Source: Eshraghiella sp964414835 | GTDB lineage: Bacteria; Bacillota; Clostridia; Lachnospirales; Lachnospiraceae | Length of the DNA: 63,225 nucleotides | Assembly (NCBI GenBank): GCA_964414835.1 | Contig: CAYPWY010000011.1 | Span: 1-63,225, forward strand | Direction: 5' to 3' | In this document: piece after piece, positions 26,601 through 35,358 of the stretch | How positions within the stretch are numbered: the stretch's first letter is position 1 | Layout of the letters: every line of letters begins with the position of its first letter | Made by a program: the position numbers and the translations under genes | The notes under the pieces: model-generated | Database searches by the model: none | Seen by the model: only the letters and a program-made list of their open reading frames with translations | Told to the model about the DNA's origin: nothing

Positions 26601-28373
26601 TCACTCACCTCCCTTTAATGCTGCATTGTCAATTTCTTCTTTAAGTTCTTTGGGAATCTCACCGTACTGGGTATAGAACGCTGAAGCATAATATCCGTTA
26701 AGCTTCATAAGCTCCTCGTGAGTTCCACGCTCAATTATTTTGCCGTTATCCATAACCAGAATCAGGTCAGCATCGCGGATGGAAGATATTCTGTATGCAA
26801 TTACGAAAATGGTACAATTATTTTTAATATTTTTAAGCTGTGTCTGTATGTAGCTTTCTGTCTCCATATCAACCGCTGATGTGGTGTCATCAAGAATGAG
26901 AATTGCCGGGTTTTTAAGCAATGCTCTTGCCAGAGATATACGCTGCTTCTGGCCGCCTGAAAGTCCGACACCGCGTTCACCCACAATAGTATCATATCCG
27001 TCAGGCAGTGACTGGATAAAATGGTTGGCATCAGCCATGATGGCAGCCCTTTTGACATCCTCAAAGGAACAGTCGGGATGAGCATATGCGATATTCCCTT
27101 CAATGGTATCGGAGAAAAGAAAAACATCCTGCATTGCCATTCCTATGTTATCCCGCAGATTGTACAAATCAAGTGATTTGACATTGACGCCATCCAGCAG
27201 AACTTCACCATCGGTCACGTCATAGAAACGGCACATCAGGTTCATAATTGTAGATTTGCCTGCGCCTGTGGAGCCGATTATTCCCACTGTCTGGCCCGGC
27301 TCAACCTTGAAGCTTATATTTTCCACAATGCCCGTATCATCGGCGCGATAAGACACATTTTTAAATTCGACAGCGCCCTTAAGACGTGAAGTCCTGATAC
27401 CTTTTTCGGGAGTTTTGATTTCAGGCTCTTTAGTGTAGGTGTCATATATTTTTTCAACTGATGTTGTAAAACGCTGAATATCATTAATCAGCCAGCCAGC
27501 CATTCTCAGAGGTGTAGTCAGCATCCAAAGATAACCGTTGACTTTGACCAAATCACCCATTGTAATGCGCCCTTGAATAACCATATAGCCGCCGTAAATC
27601 ATAAGTATTATTGTCAAAAGATATGACAGCACTTCAAAAATCGGAAGAAACCTCATCCATATTTTGGAAGCTTCAAGCTGTGAATCCCTGAAATCGTCGT
27701 TCTCCGAGTTGAATTTGGATATTTCATACTCTTCCTTGGAAAATGCCTTGACAACACGGTTGCCGCTGACGTTCTCCTGAACAAAAGCATTCAGTGATGA
27801 AAAGCAGTTGCGGTTGCGGCGGAATGCAGGACGAACCTGCTTCGACTGGAAATATGTTGTCATAGCGGTAAACGGAAGTACGGCAATCATACACAGGGCC
27901 AATTTCCAGTTTACCGTGAAAATCATTATCAGTGCAAAAATAAGTAACAGCACATTTTCGTAAACAGCATATACAACGTATGCCACAAAATGTCTGATTG
28001 CGTCCATGTCGCCTGTCTGGCGGGACATCAAATCACCCGTTCTCTCTTTATTATAGAATGTAAAATCCTCCTGCATAAATTTGCGGTATACGGTATCACG
28101 CATCTCGTATAATATACCCTGTGAGCAGGTTTCAAATACTACCTGATAAAAATATCTCATTACGCTTCTGATTGCGGTTGCCCCTAATAGTATTGCAATG
28201 AGATACGGTAAAGCGTCATGATGCCCTTCCCTAATAACATCATCCACTATAAGACCTGAAATATGCGGATTTACAATGGCAAGAACCGATATGATTGTAG
28301 TCATAAAAAGTCCCAGAATCATAAGCCATCTGTATTTTTTTAAAAATGAAAGGAACCATTTGTTAGCAGTCAT
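26601..28373 (-). CDS. ABC exporter half-transporter with a degenerate catalytic site (first subunit)
   Basis: The 590-residue partner has six membrane helices, then GSTGAGKS (Walker A), LSGGQKQ (signature) and ILILDDTTSAVD, in which the catalytic Glu is replaced by Asp. The switch His is replaced by Tyr in IAYRISS. These are the classic changes of the non-catalytic site in heterodimeric exporters. The start is ATG 28373 behind AAGGAGG; the longer TTG start would overlap that site. It is the first gene of the pair and divergent from an araC-type gene, which may regulate it. Confidence 0.9.
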   Translation of the reverse strand: MTANKWFLSFLKKYRWLMILGLFMTTIISVLAIVNPHISGLIVDDVIREGHHDALPYLIAILLGATAIRSVMRYFYQVVFETCSQGILYEMRDTVYRKFMQEDFTFYNKERTGDLMSRQTGDMDAIRHFVAYVVYAVYENVLLLIFALIMIFTVNWKLALCMIAVLPFTAMTTYFQSKQVRPAFRRNRNCFSSLNAFVQENVSGNRVVKAFSKEEYEISKFNSENDDFRDSQLEASKIWMRFLPIFEVLSYLLTIILMIYGGYMVIQGRITMGDLVKVNGYLWMLTTPLRMAGWLINDIQRFTTSVEKIYDTYTKEPEIKTPEKGIRTSRLKGAVEFKNVSYRADDTGIVENISFKVEPGQTVGIIGSTGAGKSTIMNLMCRFYDVTDGEVLLDGVNVKSLDLYNLRDNIGMAMQDVFLFSDTIEGNIAYAHPDCSFEDVKRAAIMADANHFIQSLPDGYDTIVGERGVGLSGGQKQRISLARALLKNPAILILDDTTSAVDMETESYIQTQLKNIKNNCTIFVIAYRISSIRDADLILVMDNGKIIERGTHEELMKLNGYYASAFYTQYGEIPKELKEEIDNAALKGGE

Positions 28374-28569
28374 CAGATTAGCCTCCTTCAAAAATCTAAT
28401 ATCAGTATAAAGTTTTTGTTGAAAAATAAAATGTAGTATTTTGTCTCTTTGATGTATTATTTTGCTTGATTTATATTTTACTTTCTTATAAAAATTTAGT
28501 ACAATATTATAAAATTTGTGATAAGCGGCGGAAGGGAAATGTAAGCCGCAGATTCAGAAAGGTGAATTA

Positions 28570-29403
28570 ATGGACGCTATACAGTTTGACGAGCTTAATC
28601 CTACATTTTTGTTTGGCTGGAAGGGTGCCAGAACCAGAGATGAAAAAAATTATCACTGTCACAGTAATCATATAGAAATGAGTCTTATTTTATCCGGCAG
28701 CGGACGGTATAAGATAGATGATGTGATATATGATGTTGCAGAAGGGGATTTGCTGGTTTTCAATCCCGGCATGTATCATCAGGCATTGACTGACGGCAAT
28801 GGAAATCCCGCAGTGGAATTTTTTCTGGGTTTTACGGATATACAGTTCACGGGTCATGCTGCCAATCGCTTTGATGTTACCGGAGGACCTGTGCTGCATA
28901 CCACAGGTGAACTGCGCCAGAAGCTTTTCCGCATAGCCCTTAAAGTGTCGGAGGAGAATGAGGTGCTGCGTCCGGGCAGATATTTTATGCTTAGGGCATA
29001 TTTGGTGGAAATGCTGCTTCTTATAATAAGGGAGCTTTCAGAGCCTATGGATAAAAAGACAGGTTACGCATTTGAGTCGGTCAGCAAAAAATATGTTGTA
29101 GAGCAGATTATTAATTATTTTGAGGACCATTATGCGGATAAAATATCTTTGGATCAGATTGCGGAAAATATGTATTTAAGCCCTTTTTATATATCTAAGA
29201 TATTTAAGAGCGAAACGGGCAATGCCCCCATAAGCTATCTCATAGATATAAGATTGAGTCATGCTATGGAGATACTTAAAAACGGTGAATGTGACAGTAT
29301 TCAGGAGGTGGCTCAAATGGTAGGATATGAGGATTCCTATCACTTCAGCAAGCTTTTTAAGAAAAAATACAACATATCGCCTTCAAAGGTGAGAAATTCA
29401 TAA
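28570..29403 (+). CDS. AraC-family transcriptional regulator with a cupin sensor domain
   Basis: This 277-residue protein has an N-terminal cupin (YHCHSNHIEMSLILSGSG, then YDVAEGDLLVFNPGMYHQA) that in relatives binds a small ligand, often a sugar. Two C-terminal helix-turn-helix motifs follow (ISLDQIAENMYLSPFYISKIFK and DSIQEVAQMVGYEDSYHFSKLFKKKY). The gene is divergent from the ABC exporter operon across a 196-bp spacer, so control of that exporter is possible but unproven. Confidence 0.85.
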   Translation: MDAIQFDELNPTFLFGWKGARTRDEKNYHCHSNHIEMSLILSGSGRYKIDDVIYDVAEGDLLVFNPGMYHQALTDGNGNPAVEFFLGFTDIQFTGHAANRFDVTGGPVLHTTGELRQKLFRIALKVSEENEVLRPGRYFMLRAYLVEMLLLIIRELSEPMDKKTGYAFESVSKKYVVEQIINYFEDHYADKISLDQIAENMYLSPFYISKIFKSETGNAPISYLIDIRLSHAMEILKNGECDSIQEVAQMVGYEDSYHFSKLFKKKYNISPSKVRNS

Positions 29404-29468
29404 TAATTGAAACATCTTTGCGTATGTGTTATAATTATCAGAGAATGTTAAAATGGGATGGTATTCAG

Positions 29469-30824
29469 ATGAAGATAATAATTGTAGGCTGCGGTAATGT
29501 GGGGGCTGCCTTGGCAGAGCAGCTGAGCAACGAAGGTCATGACATTACGATAATTGATATAAACGAAAAGCTGGTAAGCAATATATCTAATACTTTTGAT
29601 GTATTGGGTGTTGCAGGCAACGGAGCCAGCCTTAATGTTCAGAGAGAAGCGGGAATAAATGCGGCGGATTTGCTGATAGCGGTTACGGGAACCGATGAGC
29701 TTAATCTTTTATGCTGTCTTATAGCCAAAAAAGCGGGAGGATGCCATACAATAGCCAGAGTAAGCAATCCTGTTTACAGCAGAGAGATAGGATTTATTAA
29801 GGAAGAGCTTGGATTATCAATGATAATCAATCCGCAGATGGCAGCAGCAAGGGAAATCGGAAGACTTCTGAAATATCCGTCGGCGCTTAAGGTAGACACC
29901 TTTGCCAAAAGCCGGGTAGAGCTTGTTATTTATAAGATATGGGAAGATTCACCGCTTTGTAATGTGAAGCTTAAGGATATGAGCGGAAAAATACATTGTA
30001 ATGTGCTGATTCCTATTGTGGAGCGTGGCGAGCAGGTAATAATTCCGGATGGTGAATTTGAGCTTAAGGCAAAGGATGAGATTACGATAATTGCCCCTAT
30101 GAAAAACACCATAGAATTTTTTAACAGTATTGGAGCGCCGGCGGCAGTAACCAAGGATATTATGATGATTGGCGGCGGCATTACTACAATATATCTGGCA
30201 AAACAGCTTCTTGCAATGGGAGTCAAGGTGAAAATAGTTGAGCGTGACATTGCAAGATGCGATGAGCTTACGGAGATGCTTCCCAAGGCTCTTGTAATAT
30301 GCGGTGACGCTACCGAAAAAGAGCTTCTTTTGGAAGAGGGGCTCAGAACCGTAGGAGCCTTTGCTGCAATGACCAATTTTGATGAGGAAAATATAATGCT
30401 GGCCCTTTTTGCAAAAAGCTTGTCCAAGGCGAAGCTTATAACTAAGGTTCACAGAATATCATATGACGAGATTATAGACAATCTTGAAGTGGGAAGTGTT
30501 ATTTATCCCAAATATATAACTGCGGAAAGCATTATAAAATATGTAAGGGCTATGAGAAATTCCATAGGAAGCAACATTGAGACCTTGTACAGACTTAATG
30601 ATAACAGAGTTGAGGCGTTGGAATTTCATATCGGAAAGGACTCGCCTGTTGTGGGAATACCCCTTAAGGAGCTTAAGCTTAAGCCGAATATGATTATCGG
30701 ATGTATAACCCACAAGGGACAAGTTGAGATGCCTAACGGTAACAGCGTTATTGAAGTAGACGATATGGTTGTTCTTATTACTACTACTACCGGTTTACAC
30801 GATATCAGGGATGCACTCAGGTAG
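29469..30824 (+). CDS. trkA: Trk potassium uptake regulatory subunit TrkA
   Basis: The 451-residue cytoplasmic protein has two RCK halves, each with a Rossmann motif (IIIVGCGNVGAALAEQL near residue 5 and IMMIGGGITTIYLAKQL near residue 232) followed by a TrkA_C domain. It binds NAD(H)/ATP and gates TrkH. The start is ATG 29469 at the first residues of the Rossmann fold; an ORF extension to 29418 begins with TTG and adds no homology. trkH follows after 9 bp. Confidence 0.93.
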   Translation: MKIIIVGCGNVGAALAEQLSNEGHDITIIDINEKLVSNISNTFDVLGVAGNGASLNVQREAGINAADLLIAVTGTDELNLLCCLIAKKAGGCHTIARVSNPVYSREIGFIKEELGLSMIINPQMAAAREIGRLLKYPSALKVDTFAKSRVELVIYKIWEDSPLCNVKLKDMSGKIHCNVLIPIVERGEQVIIPDGEFELKAKDEITIIAPMKNTIEFFNSIGAPAAVTKDIMMIGGGITTIYLAKQLLAMGVKVKIVERDIARCDELTEMLPKALVICGDATEKELLLEEGLRTVGAFAAMTNFDEENIMLALFAKSLSKAKLITKVHRISYDEIIDNLEVGSVIYPKYITAESIIKYVRAMRNSIGSNIETLYRLNDNRVEALEFHIGKDSPVVGIPLKELKLKPNMIIGCITHKGQVEMPNGNSVIEVDDMVVLITTTTGLHDIRDALR

Positions 30825-30833
30825 GAGGACACA

Positions 30834-32291
30834 ATGAATTATTCCATAATCAGATATATACTGAGCAGTGTAAGTTGTTTTGAGGGAGCATTTATGATTA
30901 TGCCCGCTGTGGTGGGGGCAATCTACGGTGAAAAAGAAGGCGTAATATACGGAATTATTGCAGTTATATGCATACTGGCAGGATTGGCAGGAAGAATCAA
31001 AAAGCCAAAGAGCAGCACATTTTATTCCAGAGAGGGGTTCGTCAGTGTGTCTTTAAGCTGGATGATGATTAGCCTTATTGGCGCATTGCCTTTTTTCATA
31101 ACAGGAGAAATACCGTTTTATATAGATGCTCTTTTTGAGACTATATCCGGTTTCACAACCACGGGAGCAAGTATTTTGTCTTCGGTTGAGGAACTGTCAC
31201 ACAGTACGGCCTTTTGGCGTCTTTTTACACATTGGATAGGCGGAATGGGCGTGCTGGTGTTTATCATGGCGATACTGCCGCTGTCGGGAAGCTCTAATAT
31301 GCATCTGATGCGTGCGGAAAGTCCCGGCCCGGCGGTAAGTAAATTTGTACCGAGAGTAAAGCATACGGCAATGATACTTTACGGAATTTATGTGATGATA
31401 ACCGTTATAGAGATTATAGCTCTCAAAATAGCAAGATTGTCTTTTTTTGATTCGGTTACGCTTTCATTTGCAACGGTGGGAACAGGAGGCTTTGGACTGC
31501 TTAATACCAGTGCTGCTTCTTACTCAACTGCCGTGCAGATTATAATGACGGTATTTATGCTGCTATGCTCCGTGAATTTTAACTTATATTATCTTATCCT
31601 TATTAAAAAAGGCAAAGAAGTATTGCTTAATGATGAATTGCGGTATTTTCTGATAATAGTTTTCGTGTCGGCAATTATGATTACCATCAATGTCCGGAAC
31701 AGCTTTGACAGTATTTTTGAAGCCTTTCATAACTCGCTTTTTCAGGTGGCGTCAGTTATAAGTACAACAGGCTTTGCTACCTGTGATTTTAATATGTGGC
31801 CGCAGTTTTCCAAGACCATATTGGTTATATTAATGCTGGTTGGAGCCTGTGCAGGAAGCACCGGAGGCGGCTTCAAAATCTCAAGACTGATTATTCTTGT
31901 CCGGGCAGCCAAAAATGAAGTTACAACAATAGTGCATCCGAGAAGCGTAAGGCGTGTAAGAATGAACCGGAGAAATGTATCTGACGGAATGGTCAGAACG
32001 GTTCTTGTGTATTTGGCCATATATGTCCTTATTGCAGGACTGTCGTTTTTGCTGGTCAGCCTGGATAAATTTGATATGACAACCAATATTACGGCAGTCA
32101 TTGCAACCTTCAATAATATAGGACCGGGACTTGAAGCGGTAGGACCGGCAGGCAGCTATGGGGATTTCAGTGTATTGTCTAAAATTGTACTTATGCTGGA
32201 CATGCTCATAGGGCGATTGGAGATTTTCCCAATGCTTGTACTTTTAGCTCCCGGAACATGGAGAGTGAGACAGAGCTCTTCCACCAAATAA
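30834..32291 (+). CDS. trkH: Trk potassium transporter membrane subunit TrkH
   Basis: The 485-residue membrane protein has four pore repeats with selectivity-filter segments: FTTTGASIL, VGTGGFGLL, STTGFATCD and NNIGPGLEA. It takes up K+ (or Na+/K+) through the membrane with TrkA. TAGGAGG ends the upstream gene and acts as the ribosome binding site. The pair forms a two-gene operon. Confidence 0.94.
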   Translation: MNYSIIRYILSSVSCFEGAFMIMPAVVGAIYGEKEGVIYGIIAVICILAGLAGRIKKPKSSTFYSREGFVSVSLSWMMISLIGALPFFITGEIPFYIDALFETISGFTTTGASILSSVEELSHSTAFWRLFTHWIGGMGVLVFIMAILPLSGSSNMHLMRAESPGPAVSKFVPRVKHTAMILYGIYVMITVIEIIALKIARLSFFDSVTLSFATVGTGGFGLLNTSAASYSTAVQIIMTVFMLLCSVNFNLYYLILIKKGKEVLLNDELRYFLIIVFVSAIMITINVRNSFDSIFEAFHNSLFQVASVISTTGFATCDFNMWPQFSKTILVILMLVGACAGSTGGGFKISRLIILVRAAKNEVTTIVHPRSVRRVRMNRRNVSDGMVRTVLVYLAIYVLIAGLSFLLVSLDKFDMTTNITAVIATFNNIGPGLEAVGPAGSYGDFSVLSKIVLMLDMLIGRLEIFPMLVLLAPGTWRVRQSSSTK

Positions 32292-32336
32292 TTTTCAGGT
32301 GCAATAATTATATACAGACACATATGGGTATACGAT

Positions 32337-32379
32337 ATACGGGGAAGATGTTGACAAATCAACAACTTTCCCGTATAAT
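32337..32379 (+). promoter_or_regulatory. Consensus promoter inside an 18-bp-armed palindrome, upstream of degV
   Basis: TTGACA (32351-32356) and TATAAT (32374-32379) lie 17 bp apart. The region 32337-32376 is an inverted repeat with arms of 18 bases (one mismatch, one G-U) around CAAA; the -35 sits in the centre and the -10 starts at the right edge. It may be an operator, or a terminator for trkH reused as a promoter. Confidence 0.65.
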
Positions 32380-32452
32380 CGTTAAAGCAACATTTAATTG
32401 TGTATTTTGCCCTGTGTTTTAGGGCATGGTGTAATGCAACAGGAGGATTTGT

Positions 32453-33295
32453 ATGGGTATTAAATTTATAACTGATTCAGCTTCTGACATAGCGCAGGGA
32501 AGCATAAATGATGTAACCGTATTGCCTATGACTATAACTTTTGGGGAAGATGAATATAAGGATGGAGTGAATCTTACACATAAAAAGTTTTATGAAAAGC
32601 TTATAGAAAGTGATGCGCTTCCGAAAACAAGCCAGATTCCGCCGTATGATTTTAAGGCGGCGATAAAGGAAGCTGTGGAGGACGGCAGTGAAGTTATTGT
32701 GATAACCATGTCATCAAAGCTTTCGGGAACCTGCCAGAGTGCATGTATGGCGGCTTCGGAATATGACGAGGGAGTATATGTGGTGGACAGTGAAAATGTT
32801 ACCGTAGGAGAGATGGCGTTGATAGAGTATGCAATCAGACTGAAAGAGCAGGGCGTATCCGCTTTGGAAATTGTAGAAGCTCTTAATAGTGTGAAGAAGA
32901 ATATACGGCTGGTGGCGCTTCTTGATACACTTGAATATTTGAAAAAAGGCGGAAGAATATCAAAAACGGCGGCGTTTGCCGGAGGACTTTTATCCATAAA
33001 GCCTGTTATAGCCATAGTGGATGGAGAGGTGGCAATTCTCGGAAAAGCCCGTGGGTCAAAACAGGGAAATAACCTGCTTGCGGAGCAGATAGAGCAGTCA
33101 GGCGGAATAGCTTTTGATATGCCTCTTTTTCTTGGGTATACCGGTCTGAATGACGGACTTCTTCAAAAGTACATTTCTGACAGTAAAGCATTATGGGAAA
33201 ACCATATTGATGAGCTGCCGATACATACAGTGGGAGGAACAATCGGGACACATGCAGGACCGGGAGCAATAGCGGTAGCTTTCTTTATTGCATAG
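32453..33295 (+). CDS. DegV family protein (FakB-like fatty-acid binding)
   Basis: The 280-residue protein shows the DegV pattern: FITDSASDI at the N-terminus, KTSQIPPYDF, TMSSKLSGTCQSA (lipid carboxylate-binding region), EYLKKGGRISK and the C-terminal GGTIGTHAGPGAIAVAF. DegV proteins bind a single fatty acid; some (FakB) present it to the FakA kinase. No fakA is in the window. AGGAGG precedes the ATG. A second paralogue is at 38771. Confidence 0.9.
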   Translation: MGIKFITDSASDIAQGSINDVTVLPMTITFGEDEYKDGVNLTHKKFYEKLIESDALPKTSQIPPYDFKAAIKEAVEDGSEVIVITMSSKLSGTCQSACMAASEYDEGVYVVDSENVTVGEMALIEYAIRLKEQGVSALEIVEALNSVKKNIRLVALLDTLEYLKKGGRISKTAAFAGGLLSIKPVIAIVDGEVAILGKARGSKQGNNLLAEQIEQSGGIAFDMPLFLGYTGLNDGLLQKYISDSKALWENHIDELPIHTVGGTIGTHAGPGAIAVAFFIA

Positions 33296-33325
33296 AACAT
33301 AAAATAGAACATAAATAAGTATGAA

Positions 33326-33346
33326 GAGCGGGCTTACAGCCCGCTC
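33326..33346 (+). terminator. Shared terminator between degV and the aminotransferase gene
   Basis: Perfect 9-bp arms GAGCGGGCT / AGCCCGCTC with a 3-nt loop, followed on the plus strand by TCAAATTCTTTTTT. The hairpin overlaps the stop codon of the convergent gene. Confidence 0.75.
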
Positions 33347-34461
33347 TCAAATTCTTTTTTCAAATCACATTTACATATGAATCCCAGCTTAGCCAATGTT
33401 TTCTGAAGGGCGTCAAGAGTATCAGCCACATCATTTTCAAAAGCAGAATTACCCATATGACCGATACGGATAACTTTGCCGGCAAGGTAATCAAAGCTTC
33501 CTGAGATAAGTATGTTGTGTTCATTTTTCATAGTTTCTATAATATCGTCTGCACTTATTCCGTCAGGAACGTTTATAACGGTTACGGTAGGTGAAAATCC
33601 GCTTTCAAGGTACAGCGAAAGCCCTGACAGTGAAACAGCCCTGCGTACCGCCTTGGCAATGCGCATATGGCGGTCAAGCCTGTCTGTGTCAGCCGAAACG
33701 ATGTTGACAGCCTCATCAAGTCCGTATATGTCACTTGCAGGCATTGTGTACGGAAACCATTTGTCTCTGTAATAATTTCTGAATGTAAGTATATTGCAGT
33801 AAAAAGAAGCAATAGGAGTCTTGCGGTTTTCCATAGCGGCAAGAGCATCATCGCTTACAGACACAAAGGTAAGTCCCGAAGGAGCGGACAGAGCCTTCTG
33901 AGAGCCTCCGCAGGCTAAATCTATATGCCAGTCATCTACACGGAGCTCACTTCCAAACATCGCCGATACGGAATCTACCATTGTGATAATACCGTAGCTT
34001 TTGAGAAGCGGACAGATTAAAGAAACATCGTTCAGCATTCCGCTTGGAGTATCGCAGTGAACCACTGTCGCGTATTTGAAATCATGGTCTTTGGCAAGAA
34101 AAGCGCTCAGTTCGTCCGTATCCACTGGCTTGCGGTAATCTGTCGTATACAAAACAGGAACGCCGCCGTACATTGATACGAAATCAGCAAATCCTTTTCC
34201 GTATATGCCGTTGTCAATTACCAGAACCCTGTCGCCCGGCTCGGTCAGTGAAGCACAGCCTGCCTCAAGACCTAATATACCTTCTCCGTCCATTATGTAG
34301 ACTTCATTGTCAGTGTGTAAAAGCTTTGCAAGCTTAAGGCACACCTGATGATATTCTTCGCAGAATGATGTATCCACATCAGGATTCGGAAACCAACGGC
34401 TTCTGGCATCCATAACAGTCTGCGGGACGCTTGTAGGTCCCGGTGTCATCATTTTGTACAT
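33334..34461 (-). CDS. Class V PLP-dependent aminotransferase (alanine-glyoxylate / serine-pyruvate type)
   Basis: The 375-residue enzyme has the family N-terminus (MMTPGPTSVPQTV), VIDNGIYGKGFADF, VHCDTPSGMLNDV, VDSVSAMFG and the PLP-lysine motif CGGSQKALSAPSGL (lysine near residue 195). The C-terminal GKVIRIGHMGNSAFEND is diagnostic. It transfers amino groups to glyoxylate or pyruvate in relatives. The start is ATG 34461 behind GGGAGGAA. It follows an ECF S-component gene by 21 bp on the same strand, so the two share a transcript. Confidence 0.85.
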   Translation of the reverse strand: MYKMMTPGPTSVPQTVMDARSRWFPNPDVDTSFCEEYHQVCLKLAKLLHTDNEVYIMDGEGILGLEAGCASLTEPGDRVLVIDNGIYGKGFADFVSMYGGVPVLYTTDYRKPVDTDELSAFLAKDHDFKYATVVHCDTPSGMLNDVSLICPLLKSYGIITMVDSVSAMFGSELRVDDWHIDLACGGSQKALSAPSGLTFVSVSDDALAAMENRKTPIASFYCNILTFRNYYRDKWFPYTMPASDIYGLDEAVNIVSADTDRLDRHMRIAKAVRRAVSLSGLSLYLESGFSPTVTVINVPDGISADDIIETMKNEHNILISGSFDYLAGKVIRIGHMGNSAFENDVADTLDALQKTLAKLGFICKCDLKKEFESGL

Positions 34462-34482
34462 ATTAATTCCTCCCATTAGTTA

Positions 34483-35031
34483 TTAATGTGCGGCAGGCTG
34501 CAGCCTGCCGATTAAGCTTCCGCAGGTAGATTTAATAAGAAGAATGACAGGAACTGCGATGACCGAATTGACGGCAATCTGTATTATGTTGCCGGGTATT
34601 GATGCTAAAGGTATAATAAAGCTGCTGTACATAATAACCTCACCTACATAATAACCGGCTGCTTTAACGGCAAGCATGGCAATTGATGCAATAATCAGTT
34701 TTACAATAGCAGGCTTTCTGTTGATTATTAAGGCATATATAAATCCCATCAGGCCAACGGTTATCAGTGTGATAGGCGCCCAGGGAACCCAGCCTGTCAG
34801 TAAATCGCTGAGTGCCATTCCCACACCGCCGACGATTGCACCTGTTCTTTTACCGAAGAATGCGGCAGCTATAAAAAGCGGGATATTTCCGATATGAACC
34901 ATTCCGCCCACAGACCCGGTAGGTATCTGGATAAACATAGTAAATACGAAGGTCAGTGCCGTAAAAACAGCACAGATTGCAACCAAGCGTACATCAAATT
35001 TTTTATTAGTTGCAGTATCAATGTTTTTCAT
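34483..35031 (-). CDS. ECF transporter S component (vitamin-type substrate-binding subunit)
   Basis: This 182-residue membrane protein has about six helices. It shows the S-component pattern: LVAICAVFTALTFVFTMFIQIPTG, then GNIPLFIAAAFFGKRTGAIVGGVGMALSDLLTGW. S components bind vitamins or precursors and work with a shared EcfA/A'/T module, which is not in the window. Its partner is a PLP enzyme, so a B6-type substrate is an attractive guess only. The start at 35031 follows AAAGGAG. Confidence 0.85.
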   Translation of the reverse strand: MKNIDTATNKKFDVRLVAICAVFTALTFVFTMFIQIPTGSVGGMVHIGNIPLFIAAAFFGKRTGAIVGGVGMALSDLLTGWVPWAPITLITVGLMGFIYALIINRKPAIVKLIIASIAMLAVKAAGYYVGEVIMYSSFIIPLASIPGNIIQIAVNSVIAVPVILLIKSTCGSLIGRLQPAAH

Positions 35032-35083
35032 AGTATAATCTCCTTTAGATACATTTAAGCTGTTAGTATAATACGACCGATGT

Positions 35084-35125
35084 GGTATTTTGAAAATAAC
35101 CAGTTTGCAATATTTTGACAATACC
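35084..35125 (-). promoter_or_regulatory. Two repeated dyad elements upstream of the ECF S-component gene
   Basis: TATTTTGAAAATA (35086-35098) and TATTTTGACAATA (35111-35123) are near-palindromes 25 bp apart, each flanked by G/C ends (GG...CC and GC...CC). The first overlaps the region where the -35 of the minus-strand promoter (TATTAT at 35073-35068) should be. Confidence 0.45.
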
Positions 35126-35172
35126 AGTTCAGGGAGATTGTAATGTGGGAAACCACACGGGAGGCTTTTTAT

Positions 35173-35320
35173 ATGGAAACAAGAGCCATACTTAAGAATA
35201 AAATATTTCTTTATCTCACAGAATTTTTTGCAGGAATGAGCGTTATGGCGGCGGAGCGTTGACTATTACAAAAAAATATATCAGGAGCAGGGAATACAGG
35301 GTGTTATTGATAATCTGTAA
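35173..35320 (+). pseudogene. Remnant of a membrane-anchored spermidine-synthase-like protein: N-terminus joined to C-terminus
   Basis: A good site (GGGAGG) and ATG open 29 codons reading LKNKIFLYLTEFFAGMSVMA, which looks like the first membrane helix of fused MFS/spermidine-synthase proteins. At about 35257 the frame breaks. One base out of phase, VDYYKKIYQEQGIQGVIDNL runs to TAA at 35320 and looks like the C-terminus of the same type of protein. Roughly the whole middle of the gene is missing. Assignment of the parent family is from memory and moderately sure; the broken state is plain. Confidence 0.45.
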
Positions 35321-35358
35321 CTTTCTGCTTGTATAAGCAATTTGGACAGGAGAAATAT

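Noticed and set aside
29418..29468. Extended N-terminus of TrkA
   Set aside because: It starts with TTG, adds residues not seen before the Rossmann motif, and ATG 29469 begins the conserved fold.
35032..35172. Riboswitch upstream of the ECF S-component gene
   Set aside because: The leader after the presumed promoter is about 35-40 nt, too short for a TPP or FMN aptamer, and no aptamer signature was seen.
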